Assembly (NCBI GenBank): GCA_012960475.1
Contig: DUBE01000056.1
Coordinates: 4,324 to 68,323 of the forward strand
DNA length: 64,000 bases
Direction of reading: 5' to 3'
Source of the DNA: Planctomycetota bacterium
GTDB lineage: Bacteria > Planctomycetota > UBA1135 > GCA-002686595
This document shows positions 34,732 through 44,008 of this stretch, piece after piece. The position numbers were made by a program, and so were the translations under genes. Within the stretch, counting starts at the first letter, position 1; each line of letters opens with the position of its first letter. The notes beneath the pieces are model-generated. The model ran no database searches, was not told the origin of the DNA, and was given only the letters and a program-made list of their open reading frames with translations.

Positions 34732-36075
34732 ATGACTTCTGACCCTTCTTCTCCCAACCACTCCCTCCAAGCCCCCACCCCCAGTGGCATCGTCCTGACT
34801 CCGCGGGTCCCGATCTGCCAGAGCGATCTGCCCCTGGACTGGTACCAGGAGGAGTTCAAGCCCTACGCCGAGGAATACCAGGCCCTGCCCGACCGCACCC
34901 CGGAGACCGTGCTGCCCTGGCTCGACTCCTATGTAGAGCCGGCCCTCGATCACTTCGGCGACTCGCTCCTGCTGCTGGCGCACTACTACATGGGCGGCGA
35001 AATCGTGAAACTCGTGGAGCGCTACGGAGGCGGTGTTTCCGACAGCTATGTACTCGCCCTGCAAGCACGCCAAAACCCCGAGAAGAAGGTCATCGTAGAG
35101 TCCGCCGTGCACTTCATGGCAGAAACCGTTGCACTGTTGGCCCGAGACGACCAAAAGGTGTTCATCACCAATCCCAAGGCGGGTTGCACCATGGAAATGC
35201 TGGCCAAGGACCACATGGTCCTGCCTGCCGTAGACCAGTTGCAGGAACGCTATGGGGAAGACCTCATGGTGATCGCCTACATGAACACCGCCGGCCGGAT
35301 CAAGGCGATTGCAGGCGCCACTGGAGGCGCGGTCTGCACCTCATCCAACGCCCACAAGGTGGTGGCCTGGGCCCGCAAGCAGAACAAGAAGATCCTGTTT
35401 GTTCCAGACCAACACCTGGGTCGCAACACGGCCTGGAAACTGGGCATGGACCTGAACAAGTTGGTGACCCTTCCGGATCCCAAGTCCAGGGGGGCAGCTT
35501 GGACCCTTGAAGAGGTAGGCCTTGAATCCCTCGACCAGGCAGAGATGTTGCTGTGGGGCTCTGCCTGCGGGGTGCACACAATCTTCAACGCCGAACAAGT
35601 CCGCTGGTGGCAGGAAAGGGGCTGGCAGACTCTGGTGCACCCCGAGTCCCCGCTGGAAGTCGTCCAGGCAGCAGATGGTGTGGGCAGCACCAAGTTCCTG
35701 TGGAACGCAGTGATGGAGGCTCCCAAGGGTGCCAAGATCGCCATCGGCACCGAAGGCCACTTTGTCCGTAATGCCAGGGCGGAAGCCGCCAGGCGCGGAG
35801 TCGAGGTGCAACACCTTGCGGAAATCTCCGAGCCGGGGTTCAGCCATGCGGGCTGCGGCTGCGCCACCATGAGCCGCAATGACCCACCCCATCTGGCGGG
35901 GCTGTTGGATCTCCTGAGACGGGGAGAAGCCCCGGATCTCTGCGCAGTGCTCGCGGGAGATGTAGTGGACGAGGTGACCGGTTTCCGAGACCGCATGGAT
36001 GCGGCTGAACGGGATCAGTTGACCCGGGACGCGCGGCTCTCGTTGGAGCGCATGATTGAGATCACCGAGAGTTGA
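34732..36075 (+). CDS. nadA: Quinolinate synthase
   Basis: A [4Fe-4S] enzyme condensing iminoaspartate with dihydroxyacetone phosphate to quinolinate in NAD synthesis. The 447 residues contain LLLLAHYYMGGEIVKL at the N-terminal substrate site, cluster cysteines in NPKAGCTMEML and in the C-terminal HAGCGCATMSRND, and conserved TSSNAHKVV, FVPDQHLGRNTAWKLG and GSACGVHTIFNAEQVRWW. The C-terminal segment is longer than in E. coli NadA. The start at 34732 is preferred; 44 codons upstream are open but Arg/Pro-rich and unlike the family. nadB and nadC are not in the window. Confidence 0.95.
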   Translation: MTSDPSSPNHSLQAPTPSGIVLTPRVPICQSDLPLDWYQEEFKPYAEEYQALPDRTPETVLPWLDSYVEPALDHFGDSLLLLAHYYMGGEIVKLVERYGGGVSDSYVLALQARQNPEKKVIVESAVHFMAETVALLARDDQKVFITNPKAGCTMEMLAKDHMVLPAVDQLQERYGEDLMVIAYMNTAGRIKAIAGATGGAVCTSSNAHKVVAWARKQNKKILFVPDQHLGRNTAWKLGMDLNKLVTLPDPKSRGAAWTLEEVGLESLDQAEMLLWGSACGVHTIFNAEQVRWWQERGWQTLVHPESPLEVVQAADGVGSTKFLWNAVMEAPKGAKIAIGTEGHFVRNARAEAARRGVEVQHLAEISEPGFSHAGCGCATMSRNDPPHLAGLLDLLRRGEAPDLCAVLAGDVVDEVTGFRDRMDAAERDQLTRDARLSLERMIEITES

Positions 36076-36099
36076 TCAAACTCACTTGGGCAGGCTCAG

Positions 36100-36639
36100 T
36101 TAGGCCCGCTCCACTTCCCAAACATCCGTGCCAAAGAAGTCCCAGGGCAGACGGCCTTCGTCGCAGTGCTCATCCACTGAGAACTGCACATCCACAAAGT
36201 AGATTATCTGACTGGAATTCGCCCTGCGCAGGTTCTTGGCCCCGTGGGCAACTCCGGGGGGAATACGCACCAAGAACGAATTGCCATCCCCTAGCACCTT
36301 GCGCTGCACCACACCTTCAGAAGGCGAGCCCTTGCGTACATCCCCCACCACAAGCAGGATCTTGTCACCGGGAGGCACAAACCACACGTCAGTTTGACGC
36401 TTGTGCAAGTGAAAGGCCTTGATCGCCAACGGATCCATAACCGAGTAATTGATCTGGCGCGCGCAAAAACCATCCACCAGTTGATGCAGCCCCTCATCCA
36501 AACGACCGAGCTCGGTCATGGAACCCCCATCGTCGTTGAAGCGACGCAATTGAATGATCTCAAGACCATCGATTTGAGGGGTGCCGGAGTAATCCTGAAC
36601 GCCGTACTGGGTAGCGGCCTTGTCGCTGAATTCGGTCAT
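36100..36639 (-). CDS. RmlC-like cupin (dTDP-sugar 3,5-epimerase family)
   Basis: A 179-residue cupin with IIQLRRFNDDGGSMTELGR, the beta-barrel strands around YSVMDPLAIKAFHLHKRQTD carrying the two histidines, VWFVPPGDKILLVVGDVRKG and FLVRIPPGVAHGAKNL. This matches the dTDP-4-dehydrorhamnose 3,5-epimerase superfamily, including FdtA/QdtA-like isomerases; the reaction could be epimerisation or isomerisation of a dTDP-keto-sugar. It converges with nadA (24 bp) and diverges from the deoxyhypusine-synthase-like gene (140 bp). No other dTDP-sugar gene is nearby. Confidence 0.8.
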   Translation of the reverse strand: MTEFSDKAATQYGVQDYSGTPQIDGLEIIQLRRFNDDGGSMTELGRLDEGLHQLVDGFCARQINYSVMDPLAIKAFHLHKRQTDVWFVPPGDKILLVVGDVRKGSPSEGVVQRKVLGDGNSFLVRIPPGVAHGAKNLRRANSSQIIYFVDVQFSVDEHCDEGRLPWDFFGTDVWEVERA

Positions 36640-36779
36640 GGGGAAAGTTGGAGGTCGTCGGGGATCGGGTATCTTGCCACGCACCCCGCCCCTCCACCAT
36701 CGGCAGTGAAAGCGCCAAGCCTAAGTCCCGATTGCGCTTCTTGGACCAAGCAAGGGTCTCGCAGTACACTTTGCGGCCC

Positions 36780-38027
36780 ATGAGCCCCACCCGACATGAC
36801 CAGCGCGCTCGCTGTCCGGCCTCCTCCCCTGAACTCATTCACCGTCCGGTCACCGAGATTCGGCACCTGGATCAACTCTTGCTGGAGAGCTTTCCGAGTT
36901 TTGGGGGCGCCTACCTCAGACGTGTGTACCAACTTCTGGAGGAGGCCATCGGCAAGGGCGTGCCCATGACCCTGGCAATCAGCGGCCCCGTCACCGCCAG
37001 CGGCCAGCACCTGGCCTGGCTCAACCCCCTACTGGACACGGGCTGGTTCTGCCTGCTGTCCACCACCGATGCGGTCTGCTATCACGATGGCCACAGGGGC
37101 CTCGACTCTGCCGGCGAACACCCCTTTCATCAGGTTCCAATATTTGGAGACGACGGAGCCCTGCGAGATGAGCGCACGATTCGCATCGCCGATATTGGCT
37201 TCGATGAGAATGTGCTGCTCGACCAGGACCAGATGATCTCCCGGGTCTTGATGCAGCCAGAATTTCAACGGCGCATGACCGGAACGGAAATGCGCTCTCT
37301 CCTAGGAGCCGCCTTTGCCGAGCAGGAACTCCGCAACAAGGCACCCGAGGGGCTCTTGGCGCTCTGCAACCGAAAGGCTCTGCCGATTCTTGTGGGTGCG
37401 CCTGGCGATGGTTCCGTGTTCTTGAACTCCATGAAACTCTGGGCCCTCGCGCAACAAGGGCACATCGAATACAAGTTCGAGTTGGACTTGCACGAAGAGG
37501 TGCTGGAATCCTGCGCCTACCACTGGTGGGGTTCAAACAAGACCGAGACCAAGGGCCTTGGCACTCTGGTCCTCGGAGGCGGCGTGCCCAAGAACTTCAA
37601 TCTGCAGCCAGAGCCCGCCCTGAGCCAGATTCTGGGGTTCGAGGAGGTGAGCGGATACCTCTATGACATCCAAATCACCAGCGCGCCAGTGACTGACGGC
37701 TCGCTTTCCTCCTGCCCTCCGGCCGAAGCGGTCACCTGGGGCAAAGTGGACAAGGAACTCTATACAGCGACCACCGAGTCCCTGCAGGCGGATTATTCCA
37801 TGGTCATGCCAATTATCGCCAAAGCTCTCTTGGACAAGCGTGCACGTTTGGAAGCGCTGCAGGAAGAACTGGGCGCAGAAGAACTCGCCCAGCGCCACCC
37901 CGAGGCTCCAGGATTTCTACGCAACCGAGATGGCTACCGACTGATGGATCAGCGGGCAGAACTGCTAGAAGACCTGCAACAGGAATTGAAACTCCGAAGC
38001 GCGGGCCTGCTCAAGGAGCTCATGTGA
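36780..38027 (+). CDS. Deoxyhypusine-synthase-like protein
   Basis: A 415-residue member of the deoxyhypusine synthase family. The NAD/spermidine pocket is marked by LVGAPGDGSVFLNSMK, LVLGGGVPKNF and APVTDGSLSSCPPAEAVTW, ending in WGK with Lys322 at the position of the catalytic lysine of the eukaryotic enzyme. Bacteria lack eIF5A; bacterial family members are thought to act on polyamines (homospermidine or similar) or on unknown substrates. The start at 36780 leaves a family-like N-terminus; 44 in-frame upstream codons overlap the divergent cupin promoter. It overlaps the following membrane-protein gene by 4 bp (ATGA). Confidence 0.88.
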   Translation: MSPTRHDQRARCPASSPELIHRPVTEIRHLDQLLLESFPSFGGAYLRRVYQLLEEAIGKGVPMTLAISGPVTASGQHLAWLNPLLDTGWFCLLSTTDAVCYHDGHRGLDSAGEHPFHQVPIFGDDGALRDERTIRIADIGFDENVLLDQDQMISRVLMQPEFQRRMTGTEMRSLLGAAFAEQELRNKAPEGLLALCNRKALPILVGAPGDGSVFLNSMKLWALAQQGHIEYKFELDLHEEVLESCAYHWWGSNKTETKGLGTLVLGGGVPKNFNLQPEPALSQILGFEEVSGYLYDIQITSAPVTDGSLSSCPPAEAVTWGKVDKELYTATTESLQADYSMVMPIIAKALLDKRARLEALQEELGAEELAQRHPEAPGFLRNRDGYRLMDQRAELLEDLQQELKLRSAGLLKELM

Positions 38028-39115
38028 TGAACGGCACCGCAAAAGCGCCACGTATCAGCGGCTTCGATCTGGCCCGAGGCCTCGCCATCCTGGGCATGGT
38101 GCTGGTCAACTACGATGTGGTTCTGGCCTATGGACACAAGGAGCCGGCCCTGATGCGCACTATCGTGGACGCCTGCACGGGACGCGCATCGGCCCTCTTT
38201 GTGACCCTGGCGGGAATTGGCATCATCTTGCTGGGCAAGCGCGAGGTGCTGTTCAAGCGCGCCCTGTTTCTTCTGATAGTGGGCTATGCCTGGCAGATGC
38301 TCTGGAGCGGGGACATCCTGCACTACTACGCATTCTATGTGGCCATCGGCGCGCTGTGCCTGTCCTTGAGCCCCCTTGCCCTGGGCCTGTTGGCCATCGC
38401 CAGCACTGCAGGATTCCTGTTGTTGATGGAGTACTTCAACTACGGAGCGGGATGGAATTGGATGGCGCTGGAGTACCCCCCCTTCTGGACCCTAAAGGGA
38501 CAACTGCGCAACTTGTTCTTCAATGGATTCCATCCTCTGTTTCCTTGGCTTGCGTTCCTCTTCAGTGGCATGGTCCTTGGCAAGTGCCAAATTGGCCTGC
38601 CCCGGATAAGACGCATGGCTTTGGCGGGTTCGGTGCTTGTCTTTGTCGCAGTACATTTCCTTTCCGCTCACTTTGCCTCCTTGGAGGACACCAGGGGAAT
38701 CATGTATCAGATGACCGAGTGGTACAGGGCGCCAGAAGCACTCTATGGCCTGTCTTCCATGCCTCCTGGACCGTTCTATGTACTCTCCGCAGGAGCCAGC
38801 GCGGTTTTCGTGATCTGCCTCTGCCTGGAAATCAGCGCCACGGAATTTGGGCAACGCTGCGCAACGCCGCTGATCGCCACGGGACAGATGGCCTTCACCC
38901 TCTACCTGGCCCATGTACTGGTGCTCTACTTCCTGCTCGCACCCATGTTGAGAGCATGCAGGGAAGAACACGACCTCGATCAAGCAGGAGTCATGACCGT
39001 GGTCTTCAGCGGTGCCATGATCTTCAACCTTGTAGCAGTTCTCGGATCTTGGCTCTGGAAGCAGCGCCTGGGCCGCGGACCAATAGAAACCCTCATGCGC
39101 CGGTTGACCGGGTAG
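38024..39115 (+). CDS. DUF418-like multi-pass membrane protein (YeiB/heparan-acetyltransferase-like)
   Basis: A 363-residue protein with about nine to ten membrane helices. The first helix, ISGFDLARGLAILGMVLVNY, carries the D-x-x-R-G segment shared by the DUF418/YeiB and heparan-alpha-glucosaminide acetyltransferase-like families, and FHPLFPWLAFLFSGMVLGK sits in a middle loop and helix. The C-terminal helices (GQMAFTLYLAHVLVLYFLLA) match that group, which is related to membrane acyltransferases. The activity and substrate are unknown. Its start overlaps the deoxyhypusine-synthase-like gene by 4 bp; whether the two work on one substrate is open. The next gene begins 26 bp downstream. Confidence 0.78.
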   Translation: MMNGTAKAPRISGFDLARGLAILGMVLVNYDVVLAYGHKEPALMRTIVDACTGRASALFVTLAGIGIILLGKREVLFKRALFLLIVGYAWQMLWSGDILHYYAFYVAIGALCLSLSPLALGLLAIASTAGFLLLMEYFNYGAGWNWMALEYPPFWTLKGQLRNLFFNGFHPLFPWLAFLFSGMVLGKCQIGLPRIRRMALAGSVLVFVAVHFLSAHFASLEDTRGIMYQMTEWYRAPEALYGLSSMPPGPFYVLSAGASAVFVICLCLEISATEFGQRCATPLIATGQMAFTLYLAHVLVLYFLLAPMLRACREEHDLDQAGVMTVVFSGAMIFNLVAVLGSWLWKQRLGRGPIETLMRRLTG

Positions 39116-39141
39116 CATGCCCTGAGACCTATCGTTTGACC

Positions 39142-40374
39142 ATGAAGCTCAAGTCCCTGCCAATCCTCGCCACCCTCCTACTGCTTGGTCTCGGGCAAGC
39201 GCTTGAGTCCCAACCCAAACCCCGTTGGTGGAAGGGGAACACCCATACACACACTCTTTGGAGCGACGGAAACGCGCTTCCGGATCTGGCGGTGGCCTGG
39301 TACAAGGACCGTGGCTACCACTTCCTGGCCCTGACCGACCACAACATCCTGCAAGACGGCGAAACCTGGTTCCCGGTGGCCACCGCTGGTGGAGCGAGGC
39401 TGCAGCCCGAACAGGTCGAAATGGTGCTCAAGGCCAAGGACCCAATCCTGGAAACGCGCACCCGCGAAGGCCAACCCGAAGCGCGCCTCAACCGCCACGA
39501 CGAGTTGGTACAACGCTTCTCCCAGCCTGGTGAATTCCTGCTGATCCCCGGCGAAGAAATCACCTCCAACTGGCGCTCACCTGGCCCGGAAGGTCGTGGC
39601 CATCCAGTGCACATAAATGCCATTGGCCTTGAGGAATTCATCCCTCCGGCCCGTGGAAGTTCGGTAGTTGATGTGTTGAACCAGGTGTTCGATGGCATCG
39701 CCGCCCAGCAAGAAGACCAGGAAAGTCCGGTGCTGGGGCACCTGAATCACCCCAATTTTGGTTGGGGGGTCAACTGGGAGGACATGGCCCAGATTCGGAA
39801 GGGTGTCTTCTTCGAGGTCTACAACGGACACACGGGCACCGCGGACGCGGGAAATGCTCTACACCTGAGCACAGACGAAATGTGGGACCGGGCCAACATC
39901 CGGCGCTTGACAGAACTCAAGCTGCCCCTCCTGCTTGGGGTCTCAACCGACGACACCCACCACTACCACGGAGGCAAGGTCGCGGGACCGGGGCGCGGCT
40001 GGATCGTGGTGCGCGCAGAGACCCTTACTATGAAAGCGCTTGCCAAGGCCATGCGCGCAGGAGATTTCTATTCCACATCTGGGGTGGAGATCAGCGACAT
40101 TTCAGTCAGCGCAAGCAGCTACCAGGTGCAAGCCAAAGCCCGCCCCGGAGAGACACTGACCATCGAGTTCTTGGGTGCTCGCAAGAGTCAGGGGGAACAG
40201 GTTCCCCAACCCCAAGTCCTGGCCACAAGCCAAGCTGAACAGGCAACCTACGAATTCCAGGGCGACGAGTTGTTCGTGCGTACGCGGATCACGTCCAGCC
40301 TCGCCCACTCCGCGCCAAAGGTCAAAGGCGAACTCCAGCGGGCCTGGACGCAGCCGATTCAGCCAGGGAAATAA
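39142..40374 (+). CDS. Exported PHP-domain metal-dependent phosphoesterase-like protein
   Basis: A 410-residue protein with a signal peptide (SLPILATLLLLGLGQALE). It has the PHP pattern: KGNTHTHTLWSDG with the first two histidines, FLALTDHNILQDG, a central LIPGEEITSNW, HPVHINAIG, VLGHLNHPNFGWG and LGVSTDDTHHYHG, which together can supply a trinuclear metal site. A C-terminal beta-rich part (about 310-410) may be a separate domain. PHP proteins hydrolyse phosphoesters; the substrate is unknown. The start at 39142 directly precedes the signal peptide. It lies 26 bp after the membrane-protein gene, probably in the same transcript. Confidence 0.85.
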   Translation: MKLKSLPILATLLLLGLGQALESQPKPRWWKGNTHTHTLWSDGNALPDLAVAWYKDRGYHFLALTDHNILQDGETWFPVATAGGARLQPEQVEMVLKAKDPILETRTREGQPEARLNRHDELVQRFSQPGEFLLIPGEEITSNWRSPGPEGRGHPVHINAIGLEEFIPPARGSSVVDVLNQVFDGIAAQQEDQESPVLGHLNHPNFGWGVNWEDMAQIRKGVFFEVYNGHTGTADAGNALHLSTDEMWDRANIRRLTELKLPLLLGVSTDDTHHYHGGKVAGPGRGWIVVRAETLTMKALAKAMRAGDFYSTSGVEISDISVSASSYQVQAKARPGETLTIEFLGARKSQGEQVPQPQVLATSQAEQATYEFQGDELFVRTRITSSLAHSAPKVKGELQRAWTQPIQPGK

Positions 40375-40398
40375 CGAGTCCCCATCACCCCCGAGGGC

Positions 40399-41337
40399 TC
40401 ACCAAAAGAGGCCCTTGCCCGGATCGAGCTTTCCTGGATCAAGGGTCTTGCCCAGAATCCCGTGCAAGATGCCCAGACCCTTGGCGACAACCGCGCGCCC
40501 CTTTCCCCGGGGCAGGGCACAAAGCCAGACCAGAGGCAACACCGCAACGTCCCAGAGCCAGAACCCAGCCCAGCCAACAAAGCCACCATGGGTACGCAGG
40601 AAACGCACGGACCCAAGCCCCATCAGGTACTTGCGCCGGGGGTTGTAGCCTCCGCCGGTTGCGCTCGACGCCCGGTGCACCGCACGGGCGGCCCCCACCA
40701 AACAGTTTTCCCAGCCCCCCGCCACCGCGCGCAGGCCCAGGTCCACATCTTCGGTATAGGCAAAATACCCCTCATCGAACAACCCAATCTGCTCCAGGCA
40801 CTCACGCCGCGCGAGCAACGTGCAACCTGGGACATAGTCCACCTGGCGGGTCTGCTGCCAGGCGGGCCCGTCGGGTTCCCCTTGTCCCAGAAGCTTCGAA
40901 AGGTTCGGATGAAAGCCCACTCGTCCCCCCGCCGCCCAAAGACGCGCGGGCTCTCCGGGCACAACGATCCGCGGCCCCAAGAACCCAACGGATCCCCGGT
41001 CCGACCCTGTATTGACCAGTTGCTGAACGCAATCGGGATCCAACAAAGCATCGTTGTTGAGGAACAGCACAAAGCGCGCCCCCTGCTCCAGGGCCTGGCG
41101 TGCTCCCTGATTCGCGGCAACCCCATAGCCCAGGTTGCTCGGGTTGACCAGAACCTGCAGGTCACCAAAGCGCGCTTGTACGAGTTCGAGTGATCCGTCC
41201 TGGGATCCATTGTCAATGAAGAGCGTGCGCTGGGCAGGAACGCCTGCCTCAAAGAGCGCCTGCAGACAATCCAGGTTTGCCGGCCCACCGTTCCAATTGA
41301 CCACAACGGCAAATACCTCTTCAAGGCTCGCGCTCAT
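40399..41337 (-). CDS. Family 2 glycosyltransferase
   Basis: A 312-residue GT2 (rhamnosyltransferase-like). The nucleotide-sugar fold starts VFAVVVNWNGGPANLDCLQ, with TLFIDNGSQDGSLELV, NLGYGVAANQGA and the metal-binding LFLNNDALLDPDC (DxD-like). A catalytic region GLFDEGYFAYTEDVDLGLR follows with the acid E-D pair. A hydrophobic segment at the end (GWAGFWLWDVAVLPLVWL) could anchor it to the membrane. Sugar and acceptor are unknown. Its start overlaps the stop of xseA by 4 bp, so it is the last gene of the minus-strand run. Confidence 0.9.
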   Translation of the reverse strand: MSASLEEVFAVVVNWNGGPANLDCLQALFEAGVPAQRTLFIDNGSQDGSLELVQARFGDLQVLVNPSNLGYGVAANQGARQALEQGARFVLFLNNDALLDPDCVQQLVNTGSDRGSVGFLGPRIVVPGEPARLWAAGGRVGFHPNLSKLLGQGEPDGPAWQQTRQVDYVPGCTLLARRECLEQIGLFDEGYFAYTEDVDLGLRAVAGGWENCLVGAARAVHRASSATGGGYNPRRKYLMGLGSVRFLRTHGGFVGWAGFWLWDVAVLPLVWLCALPRGKGRAVVAKGLGILHGILGKTLDPGKLDPGKGLFW

Positions 41338-42713
41338 TCGACGCCCTCGCCCTCGGGAGAATCCTGCGCTGACTCCACCAGCGAGCGCACGCGGCCCGCG
41401 GCGAGGATCGTCTCGATCTTTGCACCGACCTTCGCATCGCTCGCGGCGCGCAAGGCCTGGCCCTTTGAATCACGGGTGATGGAATATCCTCGATCCAAGA
41501 CCGCCAGGGGCGAGAGAGCCTTGAGCCCGCGAGTAACGAGTTCCAAGCGCTGCTGGCGACCCTCCAGATTCTGAGCCAGCGCACCGGAAAGGCGGGGGCC
41601 AAGGGTTTCGATGCGCGAACGTCCCTGTTCCAGCTTCAGAGCAGGATCACAACCGATCAGGCGGTTGGCCAAAGCCGCCAACAGCGCGCCACTGGCCTGG
41701 ATGGAGCGTCCAGCGCCGTGAATCAGCTTGCTCTCCAGACTCTGCAGGCGATCCCTGGGCCCCACCAGTAGATTGTGCGCATCCCGCAACACGGGCCGAC
41801 TCGCCAGATGCGCAAGAGCCTGGACACGCTCCTCCAGGACCCTCTCAAAAGCGCGGGAAAGATGTTCATCCCCACGCTCGAGAGCCTCAAGAAACGCAGC
41901 CCGCTCAGGCACTGCCACCTGCGCTGCATCCGTGGGGGTGTGGGCCCGGTGGTCCGCCACCAGATCAATCAAAGTCATGTCACTTTGGTGCCCCACTCCA
42001 CTGATCACGGGCACGGGGCAACGAAAAACAGCCTCTGCCACGGCCAGCTCGTTGAAAGTCCAGAGGTCTTCCAGGGAACCGCCCCCGCGAATCACGCAGA
42101 TCAGATCCACGCCACTGGCGGCCAGACGATCAATGGCTCGGGCCACCAAGTCTGCACTGCCCTTGCCCTGCACTCGGGCATGGGCCAGTCGCAGAGGGAA
42201 CAAGGGCCAACGCTGGGCATGGGTCTTTTGAAAGTCCTGCCAGCCCGCCGTGTCCCGGCTGGTGACCACCCCGATCATGCGCGGCAGGCGAGGCAGTGGG
42301 CGCTTGCGATCAAACCAGCCTTTGGCTTGCAGTTCTTCCTTTAGTTTTTCTAACCTTGCCAAGAGAGCCCCCAGGCCCTGGCGCTCTACTCGATCAACTA
42401 TCAGGCTGTATTTGCCCTGGGGTTGATAGACATCGATCTTGCCATGCAGCACCAGTTGGTCGCCCGGCTTGATCTGTAGTTTCAAGCGCTGCACCGTGCT
42501 CTTCCAGGCGATACAGGAGAGTTGGGCGTTGGCATCTTTGACAGCGAAGTACATGTGCCCCGAAGCTGCGCACTTGACTTCGGCAACCTCGCCCTCAACA
42601 GACACACGCCCCAGATCCGCGAGACGCCCCGCTAGCATGCGCGTGAAAGCGCTGACGGTTTGCACGGCAGGGCCCTCGGGCCTCTTGGCGGCGGCGTGTT
42701 CGAAAAGGTCCAC
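41334..42713 (-). CDS. xseA: Exodeoxyribonuclease VII large subunit
   Basis: Degrades single-stranded DNA from both ends together with XseB. The 459 residues carry an N-terminal OB fold (VSVEGEVAEVKCAASGHMYF, VQRLKLQIKPGDQLVLHG), the catalytic domain with LPRMIGVVTSRDTAG, LICVIRGGGSLEDLWTFNE and PVISGVGHQSDMTLIDLVAD, HRAHTPTDAAQ, and a long coiled-coil region. xseB is not seen; GT2 follows with a 4-bp overlap instead. The gene lies 128 bp after an unknown lipoprotein gene on the same strand. Confidence 0.95.
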   Translation of the reverse strand: MDLFEHAAAKRPEGPAVQTVSAFTRMLAGRLADLGRVSVEGEVAEVKCAASGHMYFAVKDANAQLSCIAWKSTVQRLKLQIKPGDQLVLHGKIDVYQPQGKYSLIVDRVERQGLGALLARLEKLKEELQAKGWFDRKRPLPRLPRMIGVVTSRDTAGWQDFQKTHAQRWPLFPLRLAHARVQGKGSADLVARAIDRLAASGVDLICVIRGGGSLEDLWTFNELAVAEAVFRCPVPVISGVGHQSDMTLIDLVADHRAHTPTDAAQVAVPERAAFLEALERGDEHLSRAFERVLEERVQALAHLASRPVLRDAHNLLVGPRDRLQSLESKLIHGAGRSIQASGALLAALANRLIGCDPALKLEQGRSRIETLGPRLSGALAQNLEGRQQRLELVTRGLKALSPLAVLDRGYSITRDSKGQALRAASDAKVGAKIETILAAGRVRSLVESAQDSPEGEGVE

Positions 42714-42841
42714 GGCTGATCGGATTGAATCGGAGGCGCAACCCCAGGAACTTCCCCGGGTCTCGCGACCATTCTAGGGAGTCGGTCCCTTGGGGCGAAC
42801 ACCTCAGCCGAGACTCTTGCGGCAGCCCTGTCCGCGCCCGC

Positions 42842-44008
42842 TCAGTCCCCGCCCGGATCGTTGCTGCCTTCGAACCTCTCCCGGGCCAACAGGGCAGGAT
42901 GACTCACCAGCCCCGGCATGCCCCTGGCCTTCCAGATCTCAGGCTCGGCCCGAGGCAGGATCAGACGAAAGCGACCTTCCAGGAATGGCGTGCGCTCCTG
43001 CCCCACCATCTGCACCCCGTCGGTGAGTTCGATCCGCAGCCCGGCCGTGATTCCCCTTTCCAGAGAAAGAGCGTCCGCAAAGAGCCGCCTGAGCGGGCGC
43101 CCCTCGACATCGAGTTCCACCAGTTGCACATCCCGCAGAACGCCTGACACAAGGCCGCCCAGCCCCGCCAGCCTCCACCGCCCGACGCTGGGATCCGCAG
43201 CCAGGAGCCGGTTGAATTCCTGACGCACGGCAGTCAGATCCCAGAGGCCATCATCGGGCGGACCCTGGCTGGCCTGGGCCCCAAAGAGCTCCGGCATTGC
43301 TTCGATCCAGGGCACCGGATCCACCCCCGGCAGAGTCACGCGACGCATTCCGCCCCGGGGCTTCTGTCCGGCCGCGGCGACTCCAGCAGAACCGTCAAAG
43401 GGCACGCTGACTCCCGCTCTCTCTTCAAAGCCTTCTTCAAGCCGCAGAGTCACCGTGCGCCCCGCGCGACTGGCTTCGAGCCGCAGACGCTCGGCTGCAA
43501 TCAACCCCGCTGGTCGGCCCCGGGAATCGATCAGGCGCAGAACCACCGGCCCCGCGTAGCCCTGCTCCAGTCGCCCGAGGGTCAGAACCTGATAGCTGTG
43601 CACTCCATCGGCGGCGAGCAGGCCCTGTAGAGCTGCACGTATCTCCTCCGCGCGCACTTGTGCTGGATCAGGTGGGGACTCGCTGGACGCGAGTTCTGAG
43701 TCCACGGTGAGCCCCTTGGCTTCAATCGCCAGGTCAGAACCAGGAGGAGCCTGAATCATGGCCAGGGTCGCCTGAAAACGAAGCAATTCCTCCTGGCGAG
43801 AAAGCAGGAGCGCGTCCTTTTGTGTCAAGAGATCTTCGAGTTGCACGATCTGCCTGAGCAGTTCCTCTTCCCTCTCAGAATTCCGCTCTGGATCAATTGA
43901 GGGGATCGCACGATCGGTTTTCGCCTGCTGGGGCAGCTCGGCTTCCGGAACAGGCGCCTCATGCCCACACCCCAAGAGCAACAAGCTCAGACCCAGAAAG
44001 CGTCTCAC
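42842..44008 (-). CDS. Unrecognised lipoprotein with an N-terminal coiled coil
   Basis: A 388-residue predicted lipoprotein (FLGLSLLLLGC is the lipobox). Residues about 38-80 form a coiled coil (REEELLRQIVQLEDLLTQKD, then LLLSRQEELLRFQ). The remainder repeats a pattern that may be two related beta-rich units, with LRLIDSRGRPAGLIAAERL in the first and VQLVELDVEGRPLRRLFADAL in the second. No family is recognised. Its start overlaps the preceding gene by 4 bp, and xseA follows after 128 bp. It probably sits in the outer envelope; the function is unknown. Confidence 0.7.
   Translation of the reverse strand: MRRFLGLSLLLLGCGHEAPVPEAELPQQAKTDRAIPSIDPERNSEREEELLRQIVQLEDLLTQKDALLLSRQEELLRFQATLAMIQAPPGSDLAIEAKGLTVDSELASSESPPDPAQVRAEEIRAALQGLLAADGVHSYQVLTLGRLEQGYAGPVVLRLIDSRGRPAGLIAAERLRLEASRAGRTVTLRLEEGFEERAGVSVPFDGSAGVAAAGQKPRGGMRRVTLPGVDPVPWIEAMPELFGAQASQGPPDDGLWDLTAVRQEFNRLLAADPSVGRWRLAGLGGLVSGVLRDVQLVELDVEGRPLRRLFADALSLERGITAGLRIELTDGVQMVGQERTPFLEGRFRLILPRAEPEIWKARGMPGLVSHPALLARERFEGSNDPGGD

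Noticed and set aside
38356-39141. A 262-codon upstream extension in frame with the PHP protein
   Set aside because: It lies within the DUF418-like gene in another frame and its translation is Pro/Arg-rich; the ATG at 39142 gives a proper signal peptide.
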